Of a stretch of DNA of 13,375 nt, positions 1-7,995 are shown one piece after another. Position numbers and translations under genes: made by a program. Below the pieces are notes generated by a model. That model was given only the letters and a program-made list of their open reading frames with translations, was not told the DNA's origin and searched no databases. The stretch is from assembly GCA_023136305.1 (NCBI GenBank), contig JAGLSF010000024.1, positions 1 through 13,375 of the forward strand, read 5' to 3'. This stretch comes from Spirochaetota bacterium. GTDB taxonomy: Bacteria > Spirochaetota > B62-G9 > DRHN01. The first letter of the stretch is position 1. Each line of letters begins with the position of its first letter.

Positions 1-59
1 ACTTTCTCCGTGTTTCCATTCTTGGTCCAAAACAGGACGAGTGCTTTTCCTTCAGGCAT
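1..59 (-). CDS. Flavodoxin-like protein, N-terminal fragment (cut by window edge)
   Basis: The reverse strand starts with ATG at 59-57 and reads 19 codons plus two bases before the window ends. The visible peptide begins MPEGKALVLFWTKNGNTEK. A short hydrophobic beta strand (ALVLFW) followed by TKNGNT is the arrangement of flavodoxins, where the T/S-x-T-G-N-T loop binds the FMN phosphate. A strong ribosome binding site (GGAAGGAG, 66-73 read on the minus strand) lies 6 bases before the start and supports it. It follows the ATC-hydrolase-like gene by 56 bases on the same strand, so it is probably the third gene of that operon. A flavodoxin would carry electrons in the cytoplasm. With fewer than 20 residues visible, a flavodoxin-fold reductase or another Rossmann-type protein is also possible. 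Confidence 0.55.
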   Translation of the reverse strand, partial: MPEGKALVLFWTKNGNTEK

Positions 60-115
60 GATTCACTCCTTCCTTTCACCGGAGCCTGGGGCATGAAGCG
101 GGCTCTGTCAATGCT

Positions 116-571
116 TCACTCTTCCAGGGTCCAGCAGTGGTCACAATAGGCATCACCGTAGGCAATCTCATGCTCACGGGTCACTTTTATTTTGGGATGG
201 ACATGGCGAAAGGCCTCGAAATCACTGTCGCAATATTTCTGACATACCTCGGGAATGCCATAGTCCGCATAGACCTCATAGGTGGGGCAGCGGTCGAACC
301 TCACCTTGATATGCCTGTCCGAATCTTCCACAATGCTAAGATGGGCCTCCTGCTCGGCCTTTACCTTCAAGTCCTCCCTGAACTTTTGAAATCGTTTTTC
401 CATGGGGATATCGAGATAGGGTTCCGGAAAGGTATCGTTGGAGAATTTTTGATAGGCCTTTCCAATGATTTCGAGCGCCCTTTCTCTGCCAAGCTCTTCG
501 ATCATCTCCTTTGCAAAGTAGACCGCCAGCTGGATTTTGCCCTTTGCCCTCTCATATATCTGATCATGCAT
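116..571 (-). CDS. ATC hydrolase family protein (L-2-amino-thiazoline-4-carboxylic acid hydrolase-like)
   Basis: This 151-residue soluble protein has no signal peptide or membrane segment. An N-terminal helical half (about 1-75) is followed by a cysteine-rich half with C95 (RCP), C110, C114 in YCDSD, and a terminal YGDAYCDHCW motif with C143 and C146. The order 'C-P ... C-x3-C-D-x-D ... G-D-x-x-C-x-x-C' is what I associate with the ATC hydrolase family. The founding Pseudomonas enzyme opens the thiazoline ring of ATC to N-carbamoyl-cysteine. Most anaerobe members are uncharacterised, so the true substrate here is unknown, and the cysteines could instead bind a metal or act in redox chemistry. 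The start is supported by AAGGAGAT about 7 bases upstream. It lies 30 bases after the membrane receptor gene and 56 bases before a flavodoxin-like gene, all on the minus strand, which suggests one operon. Confidence 0.72.
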   Translation of the reverse strand: MHDQIYERAKGKIQLAVYFAKEMIEELGRERALEIIGKAYQKFSNDTFPEPYLDIPMEKRFQKFREDLKVKAEQEAHLSIVEDSDRHIKVRFDRCPTYEVYADYGIPEVCQKYCDSDFEAFRHVHPKIKVTREHEIAYGDAYCDHCWTLEE

Positions 572-601
572 ACATTCATCTCCTTGTTCCTAATCTATGT
601 A

Positions 602-2020
602 TTAAAAGATTTTGAGATCTATCTTGAAAAGGTTCCGGTAGAAGAAGAGCGGAAACAGAACCAGTATGACAACCCCCGTTCCTATGATGATGTAGAAGAG
701 CTTGACAGCGGTTTTGTGAATGACCAGGCGGTACCACTTGTAACTGTACCCGATCTCGTACAGCCGGTTTTCATAGCTGAAATCATAATGGAAATAGAAG
801 GAATCCGTGTCATGCAGAACGAAGTGCCGGAACCGCCGTTCAAACTGTGGAGGTGACATTTGGTCAATATCGGTGCTGACAAGTTTACGGACCTGCGCTC
901 TGTCAACGATGTAATCCCTCTTGATTACATCCTGCATAGCCCTGGATAGTTCCCTCTCTCGCTCCACCATATCATTCCTGATGAAATCCATGACCCGTAA
1001 CTCTTCCCTGCTGGAGTGTTCAACCCTATAGGACCTGGAGAAGAGACCTTTCTTTGGGCGTGATGCGATATAGACAACATGAGGGGGGATGTCTGATATA
1101 TCATTGGCTATCAGCATGGTCTTGATATTATCCGCCTCCAGTTTTCTCGCCTTGTCAAAAGAGGTATCTGCGTCGGAGAGGATGATACTCGAGGCTATTC
1201 CCAGTACGAGCATGGTCGGTGCCAGGGAAAGGCCGATCAGTTTCCAGCGAAAGCTCGAGGGCTCGAAGGTGCTGTTGGTGAACACCAGAAAGATTGAAAA
1301 GGTGGTCAGAAGGCCGACAGCGTTGAAGAATAACCCGTAGGTTCCACGGCTGATGATTTCGGCTGACATGAGAAGATACATAAAGGAGATGGAGAACATG
1401 CCTGCCGTGAGCAGTGCTAGTGCCAGAAAGGTCTTTGCCTCCCTTCCTCCGGGCCGAACTACCTTTACGATGGCAATGATAAAACGACCAGCCAGTTTTC
1501 TGCCTCGTAATGACCCTGTATATTCGGACACAACAAATGTTTTTCGTAAGAAAATAACCATGATCCACATATACCCCAGGCCGACTATAAGCCCTACCCG
1601 CAGCCCGTAGAGGTATGTGAAGTAATGTGCCTGGAAATCATAAACCAGCCTCAACAGTGGGTACTTCACAAAGATTGAGACGTAGACGAACAGGGCAGTC
1701 ACTGAGAACAGTGAGGTAATAATTTTCGATTCCAGGGGATAGTAGTTGCCCAGAAAGAGATAGGCAAATAGCACATAGGACACGATACCGAATACTATCA
1801 GATTGGATGCCTGCCCGGTATGGGTCGCAAAGACGGATAGGACCGAATACCGAATAATATATGACAGAAGCAGAATGGAGAGCACGCAGTAGTAAACGAT
1901 CAGCATCCAGGTGGACAATGATTTTTTCTTTATGGTGAGCAGAAAGATGGTGAGCACGCACATGAGAACACCTGTGGGAAAGGACCCGATGGCGAGACTG
2001 GAAAACCTCAGCCATTCCAT
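602..2020 (-). CDS. Multi-pass membrane sensor-like protein lacking a HAMP/output domain
   Basis: The 472-residue protein has about eight hydrophobic helices in the first 281 residues (roughly 11-30, 37-57, 71-90, 98-120, 135-158, 197-219, 226-248, 260-281). A hydrophilic, probably extracytoplasmic domain follows (about 282-438), then a last membrane helix (439-461). The segment before the last helix (YEIGYSYKWYRLVIH) and the end (LFPLFFYRNLFK) resemble the junction between sensor and HAMP domain that I recall from membrane adenylate cyclases and sensor kinases of spirochaetes and related bacteria. Here the chain stops about 10 residues after the helix, so no HAMP, cyclase or kinase module is present. 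The next gene starts 30 bases later with its own ribosome site, so the missing part is not simply frameshifted. The start at 2020 has GGAGGG upstream. It is divergent from the hybrid kinase gene, which suggests it may be a receptor working in trans. The function is not established. Confidence 0.62.
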   Translation of the reverse strand: MEWLRFSSLAIGSFPTGVLMCVLTIFLLTIKKKSLSTWMLIVYYCVLSILLLSYIIRYSVLSVFATHTGQASNLIVFGIVSYVLFAYLFLGNYYPLESKIITSLFSVTALFVYVSIFVKYPLLRLVYDFQAHYFTYLYGLRVGLIVGLGYMWIMVIFLRKTFVVSEYTGSLRGRKLAGRFIIAIVKVVRPGGREAKTFLALALLTAGMFSISFMYLLMSAEIISRGTYGLFFNAVGLLTTFSIFLVFTNSTFEPSSFRWKLIGLSLAPTMLVLGIASSIILSDADTSFDKARKLEADNIKTMLIANDISDIPPHVVYIASRPKKGLFSRSYRVEHSSREELRVMDFIRNDMVERERELSRAMQDVIKRDYIVDRAQVRKLVSTDIDQMSPPQFERRFRHFVLHDTDSFYFHYDFSYENRLYEIGYSYKWYRLVIHKTAVKLFYIIIGTGVVILVLFPLFFYRNLFKIDLKIF

Positions 2021-2039
2021 GTATTCCCTCCTGATCTAT

Positions 2040-2067
2040 TTTATACACATTTTGGATGAGCTGGCAA
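2040..2067 (-). promoter_or_regulatory. Candidate sigma-70-type promoter for the receptor operon
   Basis: Read on the minus strand, TTGCCA (2067-2062) and TATAAA (2045-2040) are separated by 16 bases. Transcription would start near 2033, leaving a leader of only about a dozen bases that begins at the ribosome binding site GGAGGG. The boxes are good, but the very short leader and the AT-rich background reduce confidence. Confidence 0.35.
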
Positions 2068-2082
2068 GTTTTTCAGGGAAAA

Positions 2083-2147
2083 ATATAGGTAAATAAACTT
2101 TCAATCATGGTAAAATGTTATCGCTACCTAATGGTTTTTACCTATAT
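2083..2147. repeat. 11-bp perfect inverted repeat in divergent promoter region
   Basis: ATATAGGTAAA at 2083-2093 is the exact reverse complement of TTTACCTATAT at 2137-2147, with 43 bases between the arms. A further TACCTA lies at 2125-2130, in direct orientation to the right arm and 14 bases before its own TACCTA at 2139-2144. The spacing is long for an RNA hairpin. A pair of binding sites for a dimeric regulator controlling one or both divergent operons is a plausible reading. The AT-rich context means chance cannot be dismissed. Confidence 0.5.
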
Positions 2148-2178
2148 GTAATGCCTGTATCTTAATAGATAAAACCAT
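2131..2178. repeat. 8-bp inverted repeat overlapping the TACCTA repeats
   Basis: ATGGTTTT (2131-2138) is the exact reverse complement of AAAACCAT (2171-2178), with 32 bases between. It overlaps the right arm of the longer inverted repeat. It is short and AT-rich, so it is a weak signal by itself. Confidence 0.3.
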
Positions 2179-2181
2179 GTA

Positions 2182-2211
2182 TTGTACATAGTACTCAAAG
2201 TTGAATACAAT
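2182..2211 (+). promoter_or_regulatory. Candidate sigma-70-type promoter for the hybrid kinase operon
   Basis: TTGTAC (2182-2187) and TACAAT (2206-2211) are separated by 18 bases, close to the housekeeping -35/-10 pattern with two mismatches in the -35 box and one in the -10 box. Transcription would begin near 2218, giving a leader of about 110 bases before the ATG at 2329. The match is fair but unproven. Confidence 0.35.
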
Positions 2212-2328
2212 GGTAGTTGTTAAGAATCTGTTGCATCGTTTTAAGACGACGACGTGATCGTACTGTAACCTGCAAGCCTGACCCTAAAAAAGCGGGAGCG
2301 CCTCGTCAATTTTGGTCAGGAAGCTGGT

Positions 2329-5300
2329 ATGACCGAAATTTCGGGCTACAGAATCAAGGAGAAACTGAGCGAGGACTCGATCAGTTTCTATTATCGAGCT
2401 GTGCGCGAACAGGGCTTCTCAAATCCTGCAACTGTCATTATCAGAACACCCAAGAGAGATGATCCCGACATTAAAGATAGAGCGAAGCTGCAAAACGAAT
2501 ATGAAGTAACAAAAGACCTGGACACGGAAAATGTGTTAAAACCCCTTGAGCTCTTCACACAGGACTCGAGGCTCGCCCTGATATTTGAAGATTTCAATGC
2601 AACACCTCTCTCGAACCTTATAGATTCCGGCAACGTGGCGCTCGAGCACATGCTGAGGGTAGCGATACGGCTCTCGGATATTCTAGGCGAGTTGCACGGC
2701 AAGAAGATCATTCATAAAAATATAAAGCCTCAGAACATCCTCATCGATACCACCACCTGGCAGACAAAGCTCACCGGTTTCGACATTGCCTCGCTGTATT
2801 CCGGGGAAAGCGCTACCCAAAGTGCGGATACCGTCGAGGGGACGCTTGCCTACATGTCACCCGAGCAGACGGGCCGCATGAACAGGGTCATCGATTACCG
2901 GAGCGATCTCTATGCCCTGGGCACGGTCTTCTATGAAATACTCACAGGCGGCCCTCCCTTTCGGGAAGAGGACCCCCTTGCGCTTGTACATGCACAGATG
3001 GCAAGAAATCCAGTTCCGCCCCATCAGGTGAGCGTGGAAGTACCTGAGGTGCTATCAGGGATCGTCATGAAGCTACTCTCCAAGGCACCGGAACAACGGT
3101 ATCAGAGCACCTACGGACTGGGGGTCGATTTGAAGCGCTGCCAGTCGGAGCTTCAGTCCTCCGGAAAGATAACCCGCTTTGAACCGGGAGAACATGACCC
3201 GTCTCCCCTGTTCGAGACATCTCAGATCCTGTATGGCCGTGGGACCGAGCTGGATGCCCTGATGGAGACATTCAGCCGAACACAAAACGGTGAGGGGGTG
3301 TTTGCGCTCATAAAAGGGCGGTCAGGGATAGGAAAGACCTCGCTCGTTCGTGAGTTTCACCGATCTCTTGTCCATGAAAAGATGACCTATGTTTCTGGTA
3401 CCTTTGAGCGGCTTCAGTGGGAGATCCCCTACAGCGGTTTTATTCAGGCCTTCAGTGCGCTTGTGGACCAGATTCTGATGACGAGCAAGGACCGGGTGGC
3501 CTTCTGGAGGGAGCGCATACTGAGCGCAGTGGAACCCAATGGGCAGATCATTGTTGATGTGATCCCCCAGGTGGAGCTCATACTGGGAGAGCAGAAACCG
3601 GTTGCCAAGCTCCCCCCTGCACAATCACAGAACCGTTTTCAGACCGTGTTTCAAAACTTTGTGGGGGCCTTCAGCCGGGCTGAGAATCCGATGATCATCT
3701 TTCTCGATAACCTGCACTGGGCAGATACTGCCAGTCTGAAGCTCTTACGGATCCTGATAGGCAGCCCGGTTATGAGGAATATTTTCATACTGGGTGCCTA
3801 CAGGGACGATGAGGTGAACGCCCAACATCCGCTGCAGCGCATGATCGATGGTCTGGGACCATCGGAGGGTGAGGTCATTACAATCGCATTGAGGCCGCTG
3901 AACAGGGAATATGTGGAACACATGGTTTCAAACACGCTGAAATGTGAGAGAGACGAAGCACAATCCCTTACACAACTGGTACACGACAAAACGGGGGGTA
4001 ATCCCTTCTTTGTGAATGAGTTTCTCAGGAACCTTCATCAGAAGGACCACACAACCTTTGATTTTACTACGGGGCGATGGGTCTGGGATGTGGACGAAAT
4101 CCTGCAGGCTGACATCGTCGATGATCTCATCGGTCTCATGACCGAAAAAATCCAGGGCCTGTCTGAAGCGTCCCAGCGGGTGTTGATGCGCGCTGCCTGT
4201 ATCGGGAACCGTTTCACACTTAAGACCCTGGCAGCAGTACATGATGTTTCCCCCGATGTGTGCCTGCAGGAGTTGCAGGAGTGCGTGCTGGCTGGGCTTG
4301 TGCTGCCGGTGGACGAGAGGGTAGCTGCCACCCATGCCGATGGGGAGTATGCGTCGGGGGTTTCGAGCGGTGTTTTTAAATTTCTGCATGACCGGGTTCA
4401 GCAGGCTGCCTATTCCCTTCTCACCTCAGGGCAGAAGCAACGTCTTCATCTCGGAATCGGAAGAGTTATGCTCGAACATACCGCACAGGAACAGCTGGAT
4501 GAGCATGTCTGTGAGATCGCCGATCACATGAACCGGGGGCGCAACCTTGTTACCGATGGGGAGGAAAAGTTCAGACTTGTTGAGCTCAACCTGGCTGCAG
4601 GGAAAAGGGCCAAGGCGTCCATAGCCTATGAATCGGCCCTGCGGTATATAACAGCAGGTATCGATATGCTGACGGATGACAGCTGGCAGCACCGTTATGA
4701 ACTGACGCTGTCGCTGCATCTCGAAGGGGCGGAAGCTGCATATTTGAGCGCTGATTTTTCAGTTGCAGAAAGCTTGAATCGATCCGTGTTTTTGCATGCC
4801 GGGACACTGCTTGACAGGGTACGGGCATACGAAATTTCCATACACTCTCTCATTGCCCAGAACAGATATGAGGATGCTGTGGATGGGGCATCGAAAATAT
4901 TGAATCAACTCGGCGTGTTCCTGCCGAAAAATCCCGGCAGATTGCGCATTCTGCTCGGCCTTCTCAGGACCAAGATTCTCCTTCACGGCGTAAATCTTCG
5001 TGATCTGCAGAACCTTCCCCCAATGACTGACCCCTACAAAGTTGCCGCCATGCGCATACTGATGGGTGTGTTCAACCCCTTTTACGGATCGATACGTGAA
5101 ATGTTTCCCAGCATTGCATTCAGGATGGTGATCCTCTCATACAAGTACGGCAACTCCAACTTTTCTCCCTTCGCCTATGCGCTCTATGGTCTCCTTTTGG
5201 GGCTGATCGGCGAAGTCGATCCGGGGTATCAGTTCGGCAACTTTGCTCTGGACCTCTTTGAGAAATATCACTCGAAAGATCTTACCGCCAAGATGTACAA

Positions 5301-7995
5301 CGTGGTGTACGCTCTCATGAAGAAGTGGAAATCTCATTTACATGAGGCATCGGATCCCCTTGTCGAGGCCTATAACACAGGCCTGGAAACCGGGGATTTG
5401 GAATGGGCCGCATACGCTGCGCGAAGTTTCTGTTTACAGCAGTTTTTCATCGGTGCCAATATAGAGGGGCTGCGGGATGAAACGGCAAAGTACGGTGAAA
5501 TGCTGAAGAGGATAAAGCAGCACAACACCTTTCACACTATCATGCTGGTGAGGCAGGCGGTGTTGAATTTGATGGGGAAAGCTGCAGACAGCATGTGCCT
5601 GAGGGGTGAAAGCTTCAACGACGAGGAGATGGTTCCGGTACTGATCGAGGCAAAGGATACAGACACAATTGCCGGCATACGGTTTTTCAGGAGCATGCTC
5701 TGCTACCTTTTTGAAGATCATCGGAGTGCCTATGAGTGTTTTTTGGAGGTGGAGCGGCATGGGGAAACCAAGGGTCAATTTGGTTTCCTGCTCGAAGTAC
5801 GGTTCTACTATGCGCTCATCCTGCTCTCAGTCATACCGACCCTGCACAAGACCGAGCGAAGGCGCTGTATGAATCTGGTGGCATCCTATCAGAGGATGAT
5901 GAAGAAGGGCGCCGATGACGCCCCCATGAATTATCTGCACAAGTGGCATCTGGTTGAAGCGGAACGGGAACGGGTCCTGGGAAGGGACCTCAAAGCAATG
6001 GGGTTTTACGATCAGGCAATTCAGGGAGCCAGGGCGCATGGGTACCACCAGGATGAGGCATTGGCCAACGAGCTTGCGGCAAAGTTCTATCTTGGGCGTG
6101 AAAAACAGCAGATTGCTGCGGCCTATATGAGGGAGGCTCATCTTTGTTATGGAGGATGGGGTGCATATGCCAAGATGCGGAGCCTGGAGGAGAAATACAG
6201 GGACCTCATCATCTCCCCACACGAGGTGAAGACAGCGGTGGAGAGGCCCCTGTCTCCACTGCGGCATGATGTGAGTATAAGACCGGGGGAGCTCGATCTG
6301 GCCACCATGCTCAAGGTTTCACAGGTGATATCGGGAGAGATTATGCTCGACTCACTTCTCAAAAAGATCATGCAGATGGTTCTGGAGTCCTCAGGGGCAG
6401 AGCGGGGGCTTCTGATACTCGAGAATGAGGGTGCGTATCTCATTGAAGTGGAGGGGGATGCGGGAACCGGCAGGATTGACCTGCTTGAGAATATAGAGGT
6501 TGTGAGCAGTGACAAGCTGTCACAGGCTGTGTTCAACTATGTGATCCGTACGAAGCAGAACATCGTGCAGAAAGAGGCATGCGAAGATGAGCTCTTCAGA
6601 ACGGATCCCTATATAGAGCGAAACAGGCTCAGGTCCCTTCTCTGTGCACCCATTATCCATCAGGGACTGATAAAGGGCCTCATATACCTGGAGAACAATT
6701 TGACCGGCGGTGCCTTTACCGAAGAGAGGGTGGAGATCGTACGGCTGGTCGCATCTCAAGCCGCCATATCGCTCGAGAATGCCAGGCTGTATCGGTCGCT
6801 TCTGGCAGACATAGAGAAGCGCAAGGCCGTTGAGGCGGAGCTTCGCAGTAGTGAGCAGATGGCAAGGTCTCTGCTCGATGCATTGAGGGACTCCCTCGTG
6901 CTCATCGACACGGAGGGAATTGTCCTGAGCTTGAACACAACCACCGCCAAAAGCCTGAGGATGAAGCCTGAGAGAATTGTGGGCGCATGCCTCTGGGACC
7001 TGTACAAACCCGATGTGGCCGAGCGCAGGCGAAGCTTCGTTGAGCGTGCCGTTCGTTCAGTCAGGGCCATACGGGTGGTGGATGAGCAGGAGGGCAAGGT
7101 CAGCGACAACGTGATTTATCCTGTGGTCGATCCTGAGGGGCAGGTCACCCGTATAGCTATTCTGGAACGCGACATAACGGAACAGCGGAAGGTGGAGGAA
7201 CAGGCAAAGGTGCAGGAGCTTCACCTGATGAGGTCTGACAGGCTCGCCATGATGGGTGAACTCTCTGCAGGTGTTGCCCATGAGATCAACAACCCCAATC
7301 ATTCCATACTGCTCAACACGGGACTTCTGCTCAAGGCTTATCCCGATATTTTGCATGTACTGGATGAGCACAGGGAGGAGTTGGAGGACATGCGCTTTGG
7401 AGGGCTCGAGTATGAACAATTCATTAAAACCTTTGAGGATTCGGTGAAGCGTATCGACGAGTGTGCCAAGAGGATAGGTGTGATCGTGAAGGAGATGAAA
7501 TCCTTTGCCAGGTCCGAGCCCGAGGGCATTTCGGAACGTGTGGACGTGAACGTTACGGTGCAGTCAGCAATTATTCTGGGTACGCCCTTCATAAAAAAGA
7601 GCACAGACCATTTTTCCATACAGCTTGAGGAGAACCTTCCCATGGTGCGGGGTATTGCGCAGAAGATTGAACAGGTGCTCCTGAACCTGATACAGAATGG
7701 CTGTCAGTCGCTGAAGGACCGCAGCAGAGGCGTATCCATTGCCACGCACTACAACAGGGACCGGCGCGTGGTAACGATTGAGGTGCGGGATGAGGGTGAG
7801 GGTATGCCTGAGGAGGTGCTCGCACGGGTCACAGAACCCTTCTTCACCACCAAGAGGGAGACCGGGGGGACCGGTCTCGGACTCTCCATATCATCACGCA
7901 TCGTTGATGAGCACGGCGGAAGCATGCACTTTCAATCACAACCTGGGAAAGGGACGGTGGTAACGGTCAACTTCCCAGAAGGAGTATTCACATGA
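2329..7995 (+). CDS. Hybrid sensor protein: Ser/Thr-kinase-like domain, AAA ATPase, TPR-like region, GAF, PAS, histidine kinase
   Basis: This 1888-residue cytoplasmic protein has no membrane segment. Residues 1-270 form a protein-kinase fold: E57 in helix C, SPE at 177-179, D193 in the SDLYALG helix. However, the catalytic residues are changed (R39 for the VAIK lysine, HKN at 129-131 for HRD, GFD at 150-152 for DFG, no glycine loop), so it is probably a pseudokinase. Residues about 300-640 form a P-loop ATPase with Walker A GRSGIGKT (330-337) and Walker B MIIFLD (455-460). Residues 740-1290 are helical and TPR-like, a GAF domain spans about 1335-1485, and a PAS domain about 1510-1620. The histidine kinase follows with phospho-acceptor H1651 in AHEINNP, N-box N1790, G1 DEGEGMP (1821-1827), FFTTK and GGTGLGL (1846-1852). 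The architecture matches cyanobacterial HstK-type and fungal group X kinases. The start has AGGAAG 6 bases upstream. The stop overlaps the response regulator start by 4 bases, making that its likely phosphorylation partner. Confidence 0.94.
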   Translation: MTEISGYRIKEKLSEDSISFYYRAVREQGFSNPATVIIRTPKRDDPDIKDRAKLQNEYEVTKDLDTENVLKPLELFTQDSRLALIFEDFNATPLSNLIDSGNVALEHMLRVAIRLSDILGELHGKKIIHKNIKPQNILIDTTTWQTKLTGFDIASLYSGESATQSADTVEGTLAYMSPEQTGRMNRVIDYRSDLYALGTVFYEILTGGPPFREEDPLALVHAQMARNPVPPHQVSVEVPEVLSGIVMKLLSKAPEQRYQSTYGLGVDLKRCQSELQSSGKITRFEPGEHDPSPLFETSQILYGRGTELDALMETFSRTQNGEGVFALIKGRSGIGKTSLVREFHRSLVHEKMTYVSGTFERLQWEIPYSGFIQAFSALVDQILMTSKDRVAFWRERILSAVEPNGQIIVDVIPQVELILGEQKPVAKLPPAQSQNRFQTVFQNFVGAFSRAENPMIIFLDNLHWADTASLKLLRILIGSPVMRNIFILGAYRDDEVNAQHPLQRMIDGLGPSEGEVITIALRPLNREYVEHMVSNTLKCERDEAQSLTQLVHDKTGGNPFFVNEFLRNLHQKDHTTFDFTTGRWVWDVDEILQADIVDDLIGLMTEKIQGLSEASQRVLMRAACIGNRFTLKTLAAVHDVSPDVCLQELQECVLAGLVLPVDERVAATHADGEYASGVSSGVFKFLHDRVQQAAYSLLTSGQKQRLHLGIGRVMLEHTAQEQLDEHVCEIADHMNRGRNLVTDGEEKFRLVELNLAAGKRAKASIAYESALRYITAGIDMLTDDSWQHRYELTLSLHLEGAEAAYLSADFSVAESLNRSVFLHAGTLLDRVRAYEISIHSLIAQNRYEDAVDGASKILNQLGVFLPKNPGRLRILLGLLRTKILLHGVNLRDLQNLPPMTDPYKVAAMRILMGVFNPFYGSIREMFPSIAFRMVILSYKYGNSNFSPFAYALYGLLLGLIGEVDPGYQFGNFALDLFEKYHSKDLTAKMYNVVYALMKKWKSHLHEASDPLVEAYNTGLETGDLEWAAYAARSFCLQQFFIGANIEGLRDETAKYGEMLKRIKQHNTFHTIMLVRQAVLNLMGKAADSMCLRGESFNDEEMVPVLIEAKDTDTIAGIRFFRSMLCYLFEDHRSAYECFLEVERHGETKGQFGFLLEVRFYYALILLSVIPTLHKTERRRCMNLVASYQRMMKKGADDAPMNYLHKWHLVEAERERVLGRDLKAMGFYDQAIQGARAHGYHQDEALANELAAKFYLGREKQQIAAAYMREAHLCYGGWGAYAKMRSLEEKYRDLIISPHEVKTAVERPLSPLRHDVSIRPGELDLATMLKVSQVISGEIMLDSLLKKIMQMVLESSGAERGLLILENEGAYLIEVEGDAGTGRIDLLENIEVVSSDKLSQAVFNYVIRTKQNIVQKEACEDELFRTDPYIERNRLRSLLCAPIIHQGLIKGLIYLENNLTGGAFTEERVEIVRLVASQAAISLENARLYRSLLADIEKRKAVEAELRSSEQMARSLLDALRDSLVLIDTEGIVLSLNTTTAKSLRMKPERIVGACLWDLYKPDVAERRRSFVERAVRSVRAIRVVDEQEGKVSDNVIYPVVDPEGQVTRIAILERDITEQRKVEEQAKVQELHLMRSDRLAMMGELSAGVAHEINNPNHSILLNTGLLLKAYPDILHVLDEHREELEDMRFGGLEYEQFIKTFEDSVKRIDECAKRIGVIVKEMKSFARSEPEGISERVDVNVTVQSAIILGTPFIKKSTDHFSIQLEENLPMVRGIAQKIEQVLLNLIQNGCQSLKDRSRGVSIATHYNRDRRVVTIEVRDEGEGMPEEVLARVTEPFFTTKRETGGTGLGLSISSRIVDEHGGSMHFQSQPGKGTVVTVNFPEGVFT
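7978..7984 (+). promoter_or_regulatory. Ribosome binding site for the overlapping response regulator gene
   Basis: GAAGGAG sits 7 bases before ATG 7992, inside the last codons of the hybrid kinase gene. The regulator ATG and the kinase TGA share ATGA (7992-7995). The site fixes the regulator start and points to translational coupling, which would keep kinase and regulator amounts linked. Confidence 0.85.

Larger units (their letters stand above)
2021..2328. promoter_or_regulatory. Divergent intergenic region between receptor operon and kinase/regulator operon
   Basis: These 308 bases contain no convincing gene. A short plus-strand reading frame starting at 2217 overlaps the start of the hybrid kinase gene and has no family features. 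The left two thirds are AT-rich and contain the inverted repeats listed separately, several copies of the hexamer TACCTA or its complement, and candidate sigma-70-type promoters facing both ways. No -24/-12 sigma-54 pattern was found here on either strand. The layout fits a shared control region for two divergent operons. Confidence 0.6.

Noticed and set aside
137..856. Long plus-strand reading frame of 239 codons
   Set aside because: It is antisense to the ATC-hydrolase-like gene and the end of the receptor gene, crosses their gap, and shows no family features. The minus-strand frames have good ribosome sites and recognisable motifs.
602..2020. Receptor gene as a pseudogene broken by frameshift
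   Set aside because: The frame is open with a good start. The 30 bases after its stop hold only the next gene's ribosome site, and no displaced HAMP or output coding was found downstream.
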